The notes: generated by a model from the sequence alone, not told the origin. A stretch of DNA of 64,000 nucleotides from Serratia sp. Ag1 (GCF_000743355.1 NZ_JQEI01000003.1:248001-312000), one strand, 5' to 3'. Shown: positions 1-11,380, counted from the stretch's first letter. Translations and numbers: made by a program.

Positions 1-107
1 ACCGACCAGAGCCAGCAGCCAGCCATCCCGGTATCCTCGCTGTACTTTGTGGCATGGCTCACAATTTAATTGTATGATAAATACGTCAAGCTAAACGGGA
101 AGGGTGT

Positions 108-515
108 ATGGGCAACGTATTCATGCTGTGCTGGAAATATTTCAGAGCGATCTTGCTGATTTATCTCAGCCTATTTGCCGGGAATGCTATTGCATTGCTG
201 TTACCGATCGCTATTCCCGGCAGCATCATCGGCATGCTAATCCTGTTTGCCCTACTCTCTTCGCAAATCCTGCCCGCCAGATGGGTCAAACCCGGTTGCC
301 AGCTGCTGATCCGCTACATGGTGTTGTTGTTTGTGCCGATCGGCGTTGGTGTGATGCAGTATTATGACCAGATTATCGACGATCTCGCCCCGTTGGTGGT
401 TTCTTGCCTGCTTAGCACCCTGTTGGTGTTTGTGGTGGTTGGCTATACCTCGCATTATTTCCACCGCGATCGCTCGCTCCTTAACAGCAACAAAAGCGCA
501 GAGGGCGAGAAATGA
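108..515 (+). CDS. yohJ: CidA/LrgA family membrane protein YohJ
   Basis: Small holin-like inner-membrane protein of 135 aa, the partner of YohK. Most of the chain is hydrophobic, with about four membrane segments. The block around residues 40-55 ([14 protein letters not shown]) and the later [11 protein letters not shown] are typical of the LrgA/CidA family and match E. coli YohJ closely in length and order. The ATG at 108 is preceded by GGAAGGG at a good distance and aligns with the E. coli start. The stop overlaps the yohK start by 4 nt (ATGA), so translation is probably coupled. The family is linked to murein hydrolase export or metabolite transport; the exact role of YohJ is not settled. 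Confidence 0.93.
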   Translation: MGNVFMLCWKYFRAILLIYLSLFAGNAIALLLPIAIPGSIIGMLILFALLSSQILPARWVKPGCQLLIRYMVLLFVPIGVGVMQYYDQIIDDLAPLVVSCLLSTLLVFVVVGYTSHYFHRDRSLLNSNKSAEGEK

Positions 516-1207
516 ACCACGATATCTGGTGGTCTCTGCCGCTGACGCTGATGGTGTTCTTTAGCGCACGCAAATTAGCGCAATGGCTTAAAATGCCGCT
601 GCTCAACCCGTTGCTGCTTTCCATGGCGGTCATCATCCCGCTGCTTTTACTGACAAAAATGCCCTACGAGCACTACTTTAAGGGCAGTAAAATCCTTAAC
701 GACCTCCTGCAACCGGCAGTTGTTGCTCTCGCATTCCCGCTTTACGAACAGCTCCACCAGATCCGCGCCCGTTGGAAATCCATCATTATGGTGTGCTTTA
801 TCGGCAGTATGACCGCCATGATCAGCGGTGGCGCTATTGCCTTGTTGATGGGAGCCAAACCGGACATCGCCGCCTCTATCATGCCTAAATCAGTGAGTAC
901 ACCGATCGCCATGGCCGTTGCAGAATCGCTTGGCGGCATCCCCGCCATCAGTGCCGTTTGCGTGATCCTGGTCGGTATTCTGGGGGCAGTCTTCGGCCAC
1001 TCGCTGCTTAATCTGCTGAACATCACCACCAAATCTTCACGCGGTTTAGCCATGGGTACGGCATCACATGCGCTAGGCACTGCACGCAGCGCGGAAATAG
1101 ATTATCAGGAAGGCGCTTTCAGCTCTTTGGCGCTGGTGATTTGCGGGATCATTACTTCACTGATTGCCCCGTTCCTGTTCCCGATACTGCTGCATTTATT
1201 CGGTTAA
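512..1207 (+). CDS. yohK: LrgB family membrane protein YohK
   Basis: 231-aa integral membrane protein of the LrgB/CidB family, co-transcribed with yohJ through a 4-nt overlap. Several long hydrophobic segments run along the chain. The signature region around residues 125-165 ([19 protein letters not shown]) and the later [12 protein letters not shown] match the family. LrgAB/CidAB-type pairs are described as holin/antiholin-like or as small-metabolite exporters. The next gene in the same direction is cdd, as in E. coli yohJ-yohK-cdd-sanA; here maeA is inserted before sanA. No clear terminator follows. Confidence 0.93.
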   Translation: MNHDIWWSLPLTLMVFFSARKLAQWLKMPLLNPLLLSMAVIIPLLLLTKMPYEHYFKGSKILNDLLQPAVVALAFPLYEQLHQIRARWKSIIMVCFIGSMTAMISGGAIALLMGAKPDIAASIMPKSVSTPIAMAVAESLGGIPAISAVCVILVGILGAVFGHSLLNLLNITTKSSRGLAMGTASHALGTARSAEIDYQEGAFSSLALVICGIITSLIAPFLFPILLHLFG

Positions 1208-1280
1208 CGGTTCAAAATATGCGATAAGTCTCGTAAATTTATTTTTAATTACACTCATTTCATCAATAAAAAGACTTTAA

Positions 1281-1296
1281 TCACACTTTATTGTGA
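1281..1296. promoter_or_regulatory. Inverted repeat in the cdd promoter region
   Basis: TCACA-N6-TGTGA, a perfect 5+5 dyad about 90 bp before cdd. The order of the half-sites is the reverse of a CRP box, but the second half plus its downstream bases (TGTGAGAAGGTTACCT) could act as a weak CRP site. E. coli cdd is controlled by CRP and CytR, so a regulatory role is plausible. This is inference from position and partial match. Confidence 0.3.
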
Positions 1297-1380
1297 GAAG
1301 GTTACCTAGACTATTTTACCCAGCAGCACAGCATCTTGTTTGATGACGGGGATATCCCGTTAACCTGAGAGAGACTTCCT

Positions 1381-2265
1381 ATGCATCCGCGTTTTCACAC
1401 TGTTTACAGCGAACTGCCCACTGCCTTGCAATCTGCCCTGCAGCCTTATTTCGATGCGCCCGATTTCCCGGCGATGTTTCAAGCCGATCAGGTGGAAGCT
1501 CTCAAGCAACACAGCGGGTTGGATGATAGCGCGCTGGCCTTTGCCCTGCTGCCATTGGCCGCAACCTATTCGTTAACCCCCATTTCGCACTTCCAGGTTG
1601 GCGCAGTTGCCCGTGGCGTCAGTGGTAACCTGTACTTTGGTGCCAATATGGAGTTCGCTGGAGCACCGCTGCAGCAAACCGTGCATGCTGAACAATCGGT
1701 GATCGCTCACGCCTGGCTCCGGGGCGAAACCGGCTTGGTTTCCATCACCGTCAACTACACGCCTTGCGGCCATTGCCGCCAGTTTATGAATGAGCTCAAT
1801 AGCGGAACCCGCTTGCAGATCAATCAGCCAGGGCGAGCAACGGCGACTCTGGGTGACTACTTGCCATACGCCTTCGGGCCACAAGACCTTGAGATTGACG
1901 AACGTTTAATGAGCCCAATTGACCACGGTTTTCAGTTGGCGTTAAACGACGAACTGGCAAAAGCCGCGCTGGCGGCGGCCAACCGCAGCCATGCCCCTTA
2001 CAGCAATGCATACAGCGGCGTGACGCTCGAGGGCGAAGATGGCACAGTGTACGCAGGCCGTTATGCAGAAAATGCCGCTTTCAACCCAAGCCTGCCACCG
2101 CTGCAGGCTGCGCTGGTGTTAATGAACCTTTCTGGTGCTAACTGCCAGAACATCCGCCGCGCGGTGCTGGCTGAAGCGCAGGGGGCCATTGTGAGCCAAT
2201 GGAACGCCACTCAGGCCACATTGGCCGCGCTAGGCTGCCATAACGTCAGCCAGGTCACTTTCTGA
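1381..2265 (+). CDS. cdd: Cytidine deaminase
   Basis: Zinc-dependent homodimeric enzyme that hydrolyses cytidine and deoxycytidine to uridine and deoxyuridine in pyrimidine salvage. The 294 aa equal the E. coli enzyme length. The active-site set is visible: His102 and Glu104 in VHAEQS, Cys129 and Cys132 in PCGHC, exactly the E. coli positions. The second, non-catalytic domain of the enterobacterial enzyme follows ([10 protein letters not shown] near 200). The ATG at 1381 has GAGAGAG upstream. A hairpin follows the stop, so this is probably a single-gene transcript. Confidence 0.98.
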   Translation: MHPRFHTVYSELPTALQSALQPYFDAPDFPAMFQADQVEALKQHSGLDDSALAFALLPLAATYSLTPISHFQVGAVARGVSGNLYFGANMEFAGAPLQQTVHAEQSVIAHAWLRGETGLVSITVNYTPCGHCRQFMNELNSGTRLQINQPGRATATLGDYLPYAFGPQDLEIDERLMSPIDHGFQLALNDELAKAALAAANRSHAPYSNAYSGVTLEGEDGTVYAGRYAENAAFNPSLPPLQAALVLMNLSGANCQNIRRAVLAEAQGAIVSQWNATQATLAALGCHNVSQVTF

Positions 2266-2271
2266 TCCCTT

Positions 2272-2296
2272 GGCGGAACCTAAAGGTTCCGCCTTC
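2272..2296 (+). terminator. Terminator after cdd
   Basis: A 9-bp perfect stem GGCGGAACC/GGTTCCGCC with loop TAAA lies 6 bp after the cdd stop. The following T tract is weak (TTCCTG). Confidence 0.7.
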
Positions 2297-2356
2297 CTGC
2301 CGCTAAAAACCGTTTAACCGCCGATAATTGCATCAATTTACGTCATAATCCCATAA

Positions 2357-4132
<1,776 letters not shown>

Positions 4133-4143
4133 GATCTACACAC

Positions 4144-4170
4144 TGGGGGCACATCATGCCCCCAATTTCC
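4144..4170 (+). terminator. Terminator after maeA
   Basis: 8-bp stem TGGGGGCA/TGCCCCCA with a 5-nt loop, 11 bp after the maeA stop, followed by ATTTCCTCT. Confidence 0.75.
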
Positions 4171-4284
4171 TCTCCCATTAGCCGATCTGAACAAAACGCT
4201 GAAAAAAGCAGCGTAGTGCCTGCCGCAAGCGGCTGAACGCTTGCTTCAACCAGGCAGGTAAAGTAGCCTTGAATTCTTATTTAT

Positions 4285-5057
<773 letters not shown>

Positions 5058-5064
5058 AACCACA

Positions 5065-6015
5065 TTATTTACCGGTAAAACTTTGTCGCCACGCTAGTGG
5101 TGAAACGCCAAAGTGACGGCGGAAATGATGGCGAAATGACATGGCAGAACCAAAACCACTGAGATTGGCGACCGTTTCTATGCCATGCTCGCTTGATTCC
5201 AGCAGGGTTTGCGCCAGCGCTAAACGCTCCATCTGCAACCACTGATTCACCGTCATCTGAGTTAACTGCCGGAAATGGCGAGTAAAACTCCGGCGGCTCA
5301 TTACAGCACGCTCAGCCAACGTATCCAAAGTATGCTCTTGCTGCAAATGCGCTCTTAACCACGCCAATAGATCAGATAAGCGCGAATCCGCCGCCGTTGC
5401 AGGTATGGGATGAGTGATGAATTGCGCCTGTCCACCGTTGCGATGCGGCGCAATCACCAATCGACGGGCCACATGATTCGCCAGACCAACGCCTGCCTGC
5501 TGACGCAGCAAGTAAAGACAGGCATCGATCCCCGCCACTGTACCGGCAGAGGTCAACAGATTCCCCTGCTCAACATACAAAACCTCGGCATCGAGCATCA
5601 CCTTGGGAAAACGCTGGGCAAAGTCCCCGGCATACTCCCAGTGCGTAGTGGCTTTCAGCCCGTCAAGCAATCCTGATGCCGCCAGCACATAAGCCCCCAA
5701 ACACAGCCCAACGATTTTTGCACCACGCTGATGTGCCGCCAGTAACGCCGCAAGCAATGAACTTGGCAGTGCTTCATACAGGTTATGCCAACTGGGAATG
5801 ATCAGGATATCGGCCTCAGCCAACGCCTCCAGGCCCCATTCCACCAGTATTTTGTAACCACCAGCCGTGGTGATGCAACCCGGCTGAATAGCGCACACTT
5901 TGACATTGAATGGGGAACTCCCTGCATGCGCATCAGAAAACACGACTCCAGGTACGGCAAGATGGAACGGGCTGATATGTTCAAAGGCCACTACCGCAAC
6001 ATTAATGGCAGGCAT
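5065..6015 (-). CDS. GlxA family transcriptional regulator (GATase1-like + AraC HTH)
   Basis: 316-aa regulator with two domains. Residues 5-180 form a DJ-1/PfpI (class I amidotransferase-like) fold with a retained elbow cysteine, Cys105 in VGLCLGAY. Residues about 215-310 are an AraC/XylS helix-turn-helix (ERAVMSRRSFTRHF, VANLSGFGSAMSFRHHF). The start at 6015 has GGAG 7 nt upstream; an in-frame ATG at 6036 has no clear ribosome site. Known relatives (ArgR, GbdR, CdhR of Pseudomonas) respond to nitrogen compounds such as arginine or betaines. It is divergent from the cysteine hydrolase at 6144, its likeliest target. The effector cannot be read from the sequence. Confidence 0.88.
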   Translation of the reverse strand: MPAINVAVVAFEHISPFHLAVPGVVFSDAHAGSSPFNVKVCAIQPGCITTAGGYKILVEWGLEALAEADILIIPSWHNLYEALPSSLLAALLAAHQRGAKIVGLCLGAYVLAASGLLDGLKATTHWEYAGDFAQRFPKVMLDAEVLYVEQGNLLTSAGTVAGIDACLYLLRQQAGVGLANHVARRLVIAPHRNGGQAQFITHPIPATAADSRLSDLLAWLRAHLQQEHTLDTLAERAVMSRRSFTRHFRQLTQMTVNQWLQMERLALAQTLLESSEHGIETVANLSGFGSAMSFRHHFRRHFGVSPLAWRQSFTGK

Positions 6016-6143
6016 GATGTGCTCCAGTTCATTCACTTTGGCCCAATCTTAACGCAGTTTGTCACTCAGGCCACTCACCCTTTCAAGCCACAAGATGGAA
6101 AATGACGGGTATAGCCTCTATCACCTGCAAGAGAGTAACCATC

Positions 6144-6671
6144 ATGACTCAACATAATCACCCGGTATTGATCGTAATTGATGTGCAGAATGACTACTTT
6201 CCACAGGGTAAATTCCCACAGTGGAATACCGCAGACGTGTTGGAAAATACTAAAGTGGCGATCGATAAAGCGAATCAGGCGGGTATTCCCGTTATTCTGG
6301 TGCAGCATATTGCCGACAGCAGCAAAGGTATCGCCCCGTTCTTTAATGAAGGCACCGAAGGGGCTGAAATTCATCCCGAGATTCTTGCCGCTGCGCCGGA
6401 TGCCATTGTGGTCAGAAAGGCATTTGCCGATAGCTTCTTCCAAACCACATTAGAAGCAGAGCTACAGCAGTTAGCGGCGACAGAATTATGGATCTGCGGC
6501 ATGATGACGCAGAATTGCGTCACCCATACCGCCATTTCCAAATCAGCGGAAAAATACCGTGTTTCCGTTTTGCCCGACTGCTGCACCACGGTGAGTGAAA
6601 TACTGCATTTGATCGCCTTGAATGCCATGTCGACACGGGTGCCGCTGGTGCCCTCGACAGACTTGTTATAA
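6144..6671 (+). CDS. Isochorismatase-like cysteine hydrolase
   Basis: 175-aa member of the isochorismatase/nicotinamidase superfamily. The catalytic triad is readable: Asp13 in VIDVQNDYF, Lys92 in VVRKAFADSF and Cys125 in MMTQNCVTHTA. The family hydrolyses amide-type C-N bonds or vinyl ethers; substrate choice (nicotinamide, ureas, N-carbamoyl compounds) is not predictable here. The ATG at 6144 is chosen because AAGAGAG precedes it and the domain starts at once; the frame runs open to 6102. It is divergent from a GlxA regulator and ends 7 bp from the convergent M14 gene, with no terminator seen. Confidence 0.88.
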   Translation: MTQHNHPVLIVIDVQNDYFPQGKFPQWNTADVLENTKVAIDKANQAGIPVILVQHIADSSKGIAPFFNEGTEGAEIHPEILAAAPDAIVVRKAFADSFFQTTLEAELQQLAATELWICGMMTQNCVTHTAISKSAEKYRVSVLPDCCTTVSEILHLIALNAMSTRVPLVPSTDLL

Positions 6672-6678
6672 AGACCGG

Positions 6679-7797
6679 TCAGGCTGCCAATCCGCCACCG
6701 CCCTCAAACGGCGTTTTCCCGGCAATTTTGGCGATTTCCGCCCCCAAGGTAACAAACGGTGCGCTCCGGCAGGCATAGATCAGCCCCCCGGCCTGAGCGC
6801 ACACGGCTGTTACCGTATCCGTCAGCGGATCGATAACCTCGGCCACAATCTCGTTGGCCTCGACCCAGTCACCGGGCTGGCGCAACAGCAGCAGAACACC
6901 GCTGGCAGACGCACGCAAAATCTCGCCAGCAGCAAACGGCAACATTAGCGTTTCCCGTTCCGGCACCGCTGGCGGATCCCCGGCAAGCGCGCCGTAATAT
7001 TGCAGATAATGGTACAGACGTTCGGCATCATTGCTCGCCAGCGCATGGCTGACATCCTGTTGGCCACGCAGTTCTAGCGTCACAGCCATGCAGCCCGGTT
7101 CAAACTGGCTCCAATCGCTATGGCTGGCCGCCAACCGATGCCAGGGCAAACCACAAGCCTCGTCAAACGAGCCGCCACCGCTGTCCTGCGACAACAGCAC
7201 GGCCCCGATATCCATAAAACGCGCCAAAACCTCTGCCTGCTGGCAATAAGCCGGATCGGCATACATATGCAGAATCGCCCGATCGTCACAGTGCAAATCC
7301 AGCACCAGATCGGCATCGCAAGCCAGCAACAGTAATTGCTGGCGCAGCGCAGCAACCTCCGAGCGGCTCGGCATCATGCTGAGCGCCGCAGTCATAGCGC
7401 TGCGCACCTGCTGTCGATAATCGCTGGCATCGTGGAAAGTGCATACCTGCAATGAGTCTCGCACTAGCTGCGCCAGATCGGGGAAATCACGGTTAAAGTT
7501 ACCGCCGCTAACCAGATCAAACCGGCCAACGCCACCGTTAAGCAGCACCTGTGCCAAACCAAGAGGATTGGCCACCGGCACCAGGATAATTTCACTGTGG
7601 ATTTCACCACGCCGCTCTGCCTGGCAGAGCAATCTTTTCAGATAGTGCAACACCAGCATCCCAGGCAGTTCATCAGCATGCAGGCTCGCCTGCAGGTAGA
7701 TTTTTTTACCCATACCGGGCTGGCCGAAATGAAAACTGGTTAATCGGCGCTGTCCGCCCAGCGCGTGTTCAGGTAGGTTATGGTGATTGATTTTCAT
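6679..7797 (-). CDS. M14-type succinylglutamate desuccinylase/aspartoacylase family deacylase
   Basis: 372-aa zinc-dependent deacylase related to AstE and aspartoacylase. Zinc ligands are visible as His40 and Glu43 (SLHADELPG) and His169 (LDLHCDD). The substrate-binding block GGNFNRDFPD lies near 98-107, and LELRGQ carries the likely catalytic Glu. The C-terminal part (about 285-360) looks like a lipoyl/biotinyl-type beta domain, as in related M14 deacylases. Such enzymes remove N-acyl groups from amino acids. An ATG at 7809 is also in frame, but 7797 has GGGATG upstream. Next to dimethylargininase and an Lrp regulator, a role with N-acylated arginine or citrulline-like compounds is a guess. 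Confidence 0.82.
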   Translation of the reverse strand: MKINHHNLPEHALGGQRRLTSFHFGQPGMGKKIYLQASLHADELPGMLVLHYLKRLLCQAERRGEIHSEIILVPVANPLGLAQVLLNGGVGRFDLVSGGNFNRDFPDLAQLVRDSLQVCTFHDASDYRQQVRSAMTAALSMMPSRSEVAALRQQLLLLACDADLVLDLHCDDRAILHMYADPAYCQQAEVLARFMDIGAVLLSQDSGGGSFDEACGLPWHRLAASHSDWSQFEPGCMAVTLELRGQQDVSHALASNDAERLYHYLQYYGALAGDPPAVPERETLMLPFAAGEILRASASGVLLLLRQPGDWVEANEIVAEVIDPLTDTVTAVCAQAGGLIYACRSAPFVTLGAEIAKIAGKTPFEGGGGLAA

Positions 7798-7811
7798 TGG
7801 GCATCCCATCT

Positions 7812-8267
7812 ATGGAAAAGAAAACACGGCTTGACCGAATTGATAAAAAAATCCTTGAAATACTGCGCCACGATGGCCGTATTTCCTATCGTAAACTGTC
7901 CGAGCTGGTCAACCTGACGCCCCGCCCCTGTCTGGAGCGCGTGCGGATCCTCGAACGCGCGGGCATCATCCGTGGCTACACCACCCTGATTGAATTACCG
8001 GAACCCGAGCATGCGTTTGTCGTGCAGGCACAAATTGCGCTGGCCGATCATGGCCAATCACAATCGGCGTTTGAGCAGGAAATGCGCCAAGCGCCGGAAG
8101 TGCTGGACTGCTGGCTGGTCAGCGGCAGTTTCGATTTCCTGGTACGCATCGGTTGCCAAAGCATGGAGCACTACCGGCAGTTGGCCGACACCTGGCTGAC
8201 CAGCAAAAAATTCCGCGTCGATAAAATCATGACGCTGACAGAGTTGCAGGCCATCAAGCGTTCCTGA
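7812..8267 (+). CDS. Lrp/AsnC family transcriptional regulator
   Basis: 151-aa feast/famine regulator. Residues 5-60 form the AsnC-type helix-turn-helix (LDRIDKKILEILRHDGRISY, then LVNLTPRPCLERVRILE). Residues 65-150 are the RAM ligand-binding domain (VLDCWLVSGSFDFLVRIGC). The ATG at 7812 is only 14 bp from the start of the divergent M14 gene; an in-frame TTG at 7797 would overlap it. No good ribosome site is seen, so it may be made at low level. It converges with the ABC permease operon with 11 bp between stops. It probably controls the flanking M14 and transporter/dimethylargininase genes. Confidence 0.88.
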   Translation: MEKKTRLDRIDKKILEILRHDGRISYRKLSELVNLTPRPCLERVRILERAGIIRGYTTLIELPEPEHAFVVQAQIALADHGQSQSAFEQEMRQAPEVLDCWLVSGSFDFLVRIGCQSMEHYRQLADTWLTSKKFRVDKIMTLTELQAIKRS

Positions 8268-8278
8268 ACGAGCCTCGC

Positions 8279-9001
8279 TCAACTGCGTCGGCTGAACGCC
8301 AGCCAGCGCCGTTCCGCACGGGAAAACAGGAAAATTAGCGCAAAGGTGCAGATCAGGTACAGCGCTGCCGCCAGCAAAAAGGGAATAAAGGGTGAATACG
8401 TCGCAGCATAAAAGGAGCGTGCAACACCCGTGATATCCAACAGCGTTACGGTACTGGCCAGGGAAGTGGCATGCAGCAGGAACACCATCTCGTTATTTAA
8501 TGCCGGAATACCACGTCTTAAGGTAGCGGGTAGCACCAACCGGCGGATAATCTGCGCGCGGCTCATGCCAAAGGCCTCACCGGCCACCCACTCCTGGCGT
8601 GGAAAGGTAGCCATCATTCCGGCCAACAGTTCGGTCACATAGGCGCTGGTATTCAACACCAGTGCCAGCGTGGCGCAGAAGGTGGCATCGCGGAACAGCA
8701 GCCAGAATGGCTGGTCATTCTGCCAACCCAGTTGCACCACATCGAATTGCGACAGGCCGTAATAGATCAGCATCAGTTGCAGGTAAAGCGGTGTACTGCG
8801 GAAAAAGTAACTCACGCTGCGGATCAGCATCGCCAACGGGCGCGGGCCGTAAACCTGGCCGACCGCCATCAGCACCGCCAAGAGCATGCCGGGCACCACC
8901 GAGAGCAAAAACAGCCTGGCAGTGACGGCCAACCCGGTCGCATCATTCCCATCGCTCCACAAAAAAGTGGGCACCGTATCCAGTATGGTTTGCAGATTCA
9001 T
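8279..9001 (-). CDS. Polar amino-acid ABC transporter permease (HisM/ArtM type)
   Basis: 240-aa inner-membrane permease with about five membrane segments. The EAA loop that docks the ATPase is clear (GEAFGMSRAQIIRRLVLP). The start at 9001 overlaps the stop of the upstream permease by 1 nt (TGATG), so the two are translationally coupled; a longer reading frame to 9067 overlaps that gene and is rejected. It is last in the operon dimethylargininase, binding protein, permease, permease. No ATPase gene is present in the operon. Confidence 0.9.
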   Translation of the reverse strand: MNLQTILDTVPTFLWSDGNDATGLAVTARLFLLSVVPGMLLAVLMAVGQVYGPRPLAMLIRSVSYFFRSTPLYLQLMLIYYGLSQFDVVQLGWQNDQPFWLLFRDATFCATLALVLNTSAYVTELLAGMMATFPRQEWVAGEAFGMSRAQIIRRLVLPATLRRGIPALNNEMVFLLHATSLASTVTLLDITGVARSFYAATYSPFIPFLLAAALYLICTFALIFLFSRAERRWLAFSRRS

Positions 9002-9693
9002 CAGTAGGTATCCCTGGCCGTTGAGGAATACAGCGCATAGCGCCGCGCCAGGCGGCTGAACAGCCAACCAGAGAGTGCAGTAATCACCATATAGATCAGC
9101 GAGATCAGGAAATAGAACAGAAAAGGCTTCTGGGTGGCGCGCCCAGCCTGCTCAGCCAGCCACACCATATCTTCCAACCCCAGAATCGATACCAGCGCCG
9201 AAGCCTTCATCAATCCCAGCCAGTTATTGTTGATACCGGGGATGGCGAAACTCAGCATCTGCGGCAGCATCACGCGGCGGAACACTTGCCCAGGGCGCAT
9301 ACCGTAGGCCACAGCTGCTTCCAGTTGCCCCTGATCCACCGTCTGAAAAGCACCACGAAAGGTTTCGGTATAATAGGCACCAAACACAAAGCCAATCGCC
9401 AACACGCCGGAAATAAAGGTATTGAACTGCACCGGGCCAAGGCCCAACAAGCCAAGAAAACCGTTCACCAGCATTTCACCGCCAAAGAACAGCAACAGCA
9501 TGATCACCAGTTCAGGGATACCGCGCACCAACGTGGTGTAACCCGTTGACAGCCAGCGCAACCAAGGCGGGCCGAACAGCTTAATCACCGCATTGATCAA
9601 GCCAAGGATCAACGCCAGCACCAGTGCCAGCAGCATCACGCACAACGACAGCCCAGCCCCCTGCAACAGCAGCGGTAAATAGTCGGTTACCAT
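9001..9693 (-). CDS. Polar amino-acid ABC transporter permease (HisQ/ArtQ type)
   Basis: 230-aa inner-membrane permease, the first of a heterodimeric pair. It shows YTTLVRGIPELVIMLLLF near 50-70, typical of the HisMQ family, and the EAA loop EAAVAYGMRPGQVFRRVMLP. It lies 38 bp downstream of the binding-protein gene. The likely cargo class is basic amino acids, judged by the HisJ-like binding protein. Confidence 0.9.
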   Translation of the reverse strand: MVTDYLPLLLQGAGLSLCVMLLALVLALILGLINAVIKLFGPPWLRWLSTGYTTLVRGIPELVIMLLLFFGGEMLVNGFLGLLGLGPVQFNTFISGVLAIGFVFGAYYTETFRGAFQTVDQGQLEAAVAYGMRPGQVFRRVMLPQMLSFAIPGINNNWLGLMKASALVSILGLEDMVWLAEQAGRATQKPFLFYFLISLIYMVITALSGWLFSRLARRYALYSSTARDTY

Positions 9694-9731
9694 GCTATCT
9701 CTCCATAAACCCGCCGCTTCACCAGGTTGAG

Positions 9732-10505
9732 TTATTCGCCGTAGATATCGAAGCTGAAATATTTCTTCTGGATAGTGTCATAAGTGCCATTGGCGCGGAT
9801 AGCCTTGATCGCCTCATTCAGCGCATCACGCAACTCGGGGTTGTTTTTTGCCACCGCGATGCCCACTTCCGAAGAGATACTCTCATCGCGGATCACCGGG
9901 CCAGCAAAGGCAAAATTCTTGCCACGCGGGGTATCAATAAAGCTGTTACCCGCCTGGATGTTGTCTTGCAGCGAAGCATCAATGCGCCCGGACAACAGAT
10001 CCAGATAAACATTGTCCTGATTGGCGTAGGAGCGGAGCTTCACGCCATTCCCGGCCCACTGCTTCTTCGCATAAGCCTCATGAACCGAACCGGTCTGCAC
10101 CCCCACCGTTTTGCCTTTCAGGCTTTGCACATCCGGCTGCAACGGGCTGCCCTTTCGCGCCACCAACTGGGCCGCACTGCGGTAATAACGATCGGTAAAG
10201 TCGACCTCTTTCTGCCGAGCTTCGGTAATGTTCAGCGAAGCGATAATCGCGTTGAACTTGCCAGCATTAAGCGCCGCAATCATGCTTTCGAACGGCTGTT
10301 TGACGAATACGCACTTCGCCTGCAACTGCGTGCACAATGCGTTGGCGATATCAATATCAAAACCGGTGATCTCACCATTAGGGGAAAGCACGTCGAACGG
10401 CGGATAGCCGCCGTCCACGCCAAAGCTGATAGTGTCAAACGTCTTGGCAGCAAGCGGTGCGCACAGCACCGTGCTCGTCAGCAGAACCGCAAACCATTTT
10501 TTCAT
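9732..10505 (-). CDS. Periplasmic amino-acid binding protein (HisJ/ArgT/ArtJ family)
   Basis: 257-aa solute-binding protein, family 3. A signal peptide of about 20 residues ends near APLAA. The mature protein has the family entry GVDGGYPPF, GFDIDIANAL, and a Cys pair (ALCTQLQAKC) in the place of the HisJ/LAO disulphide. GKTVGVQTGS and SLNITEARQKEVDFTDRYY are further signatures of the lysine/arginine/ornithine/histidine group. AGGGAT lies 7 nt before the ATG. It is 24 bp downstream of dimethylargininase, so arginine or methylated arginine is the likely ligand; this is inference from context. Confidence 0.9.
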   Translation of the reverse strand: MKKWFAVLLTSTVLCAPLAAKTFDTISFGVDGGYPPFDVLSPNGEITGFDIDIANALCTQLQAKCVFVKQPFESMIAALNAGKFNAIIASLNITEARQKEVDFTDRYYRSAAQLVARKGSPLQPDVQSLKGKTVGVQTGSVHEAYAKKQWAGNGVKLRSYANQDNVYLDLLSGRIDASLQDNIQAGNSFIDTPRGKNFAFAGPVIRDESISSEVGIAVAKNNPELRDALNEAIKAIRANGTYDTIQKKYFSFDIYGE

Positions 10506-10529
10506 GATCGAATCCCTGTTAACTCAAAC

Positions 10530-11291
10530 TCAGAAACGCAGTGACAGGCAGGTTAACCCACCGTCCATTTTTTTGAATTCGCTGGTATCCAGCTGCACAA
10601 TCGGCATCGCCAACTGTTCTAATTGCGCCAAAGTGTAGGGGTAACCTTGCGGAGTTAATAGGGTGTCGTTAATCCACAGCGTGTTGCCCGCATAAGATTC
10701 CTCTTCAGGGATCACCACAATATTGAAAGCGGCAAAAGCCGGATGCTGCCGGTAGCCTTCGGTCAGCAGCAGCGTATTGCGGCCAACGTAGTTGACGATC
10801 GATTTCAGGTGCAGCCCGGCGCTCACTTCAATAGCGCTAACCCGGTAACCGTGCGGTTCCACCGCAGCGGCAAATTCGCGGATTCCCGCTTCATCGGTGC
10901 GGGCAGTCAAGCCAATAAAGAACTGACGATCGACCAGCAGCACGTCACCACCGTCAAGATGACCACGGTTGCTCATCTGCACCAATGGCCGAAAACCCGC
11001 CAGCACCGGTGCAATGGTGGCAACTTCCCCCTGGCGGCTCGGTGCCCCGGGGTGAGTAATTACCGCCAGCTCGGGCATCACCACTGCGGTGTCTTCAACA
11101 AAGTGCGCGTCAGGGAATGCCGGAGCGGCAGGCAATACCGTGACTTTCAGGCCAAGCCGCAGTAGCGCATTCACATACGCCAGAAATTGGCGGCCACTTT
11201 CGGCCACATCGGGCGCACCCAACTGGGCGGTGGTTTGGCCGGCACCACAGGTATCAGCCGGCAATCGGGCAATGGCTTGAGTAAAGTGCAT
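10530..11291 (-). CDS. Dimethylarginine dimethylaminohydrolase (dimethylargininase)
   Basis: Cytosolic enzyme of the pentein fold that hydrolyses asymmetric dimethylarginine or monomethylarginine to citrulline and a methylamine. The 253 aa align along the full length with Pseudomonas DDAH, including FPDAHFVEDTAVV, the catalytic His in GLHLKSIVNY, the IPEEESYAGNTLW block and the catalytic Cys248 in DGGLTCLSLRF at the C-terminus. AAGAGAA precedes the ATG. It is first in an operon with an amino-acid importer. DDAH is uncommon in Enterobacterales core genomes, so this looks like an acquired catabolic block. Confidence 0.93.
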   Translation of the reverse strand: MHFTQAIARLPADTCGAGQTTAQLGAPDVAESGRQFLAYVNALLRLGLKVTVLPAAPAFPDAHFVEDTAVVMPELAVITHPGAPSRQGEVATIAPVLAGFRPLVQMSNRGHLDGGDVLLVDRQFFIGLTARTDEAGIREFAAAVEPHGYRVSAIEVSAGLHLKSIVNYVGRNTLLLTEGYRQHPAFAAFNIVVIPEEESYAGNTLWINDTLLTPQGYPYTLAQLEQLAMPIVQLDTSEFKKMDGGLTCLSLRF

Positions 11292-11380
11292 AGCGATTCT
11301 CTTGGTTGAAAAGTGCTGAAGGTGTCTCTTTGATTATTAAACGGATTCTTCCGCCAAGCGGGTCGAATCATTGGCTGACA

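Noticed and set aside
1-55. Minus-strand ATG at 55 with an open frame to the left edge
   Set aside because: Only 18 codons are visible, no ribosome site precedes it and no family is recognisable.
9624-10544. 306-codon open frame antisense to the binding-protein gene
   Set aside because: It overlaps a binding protein with clear signal peptide and motifs; the translation looks random.
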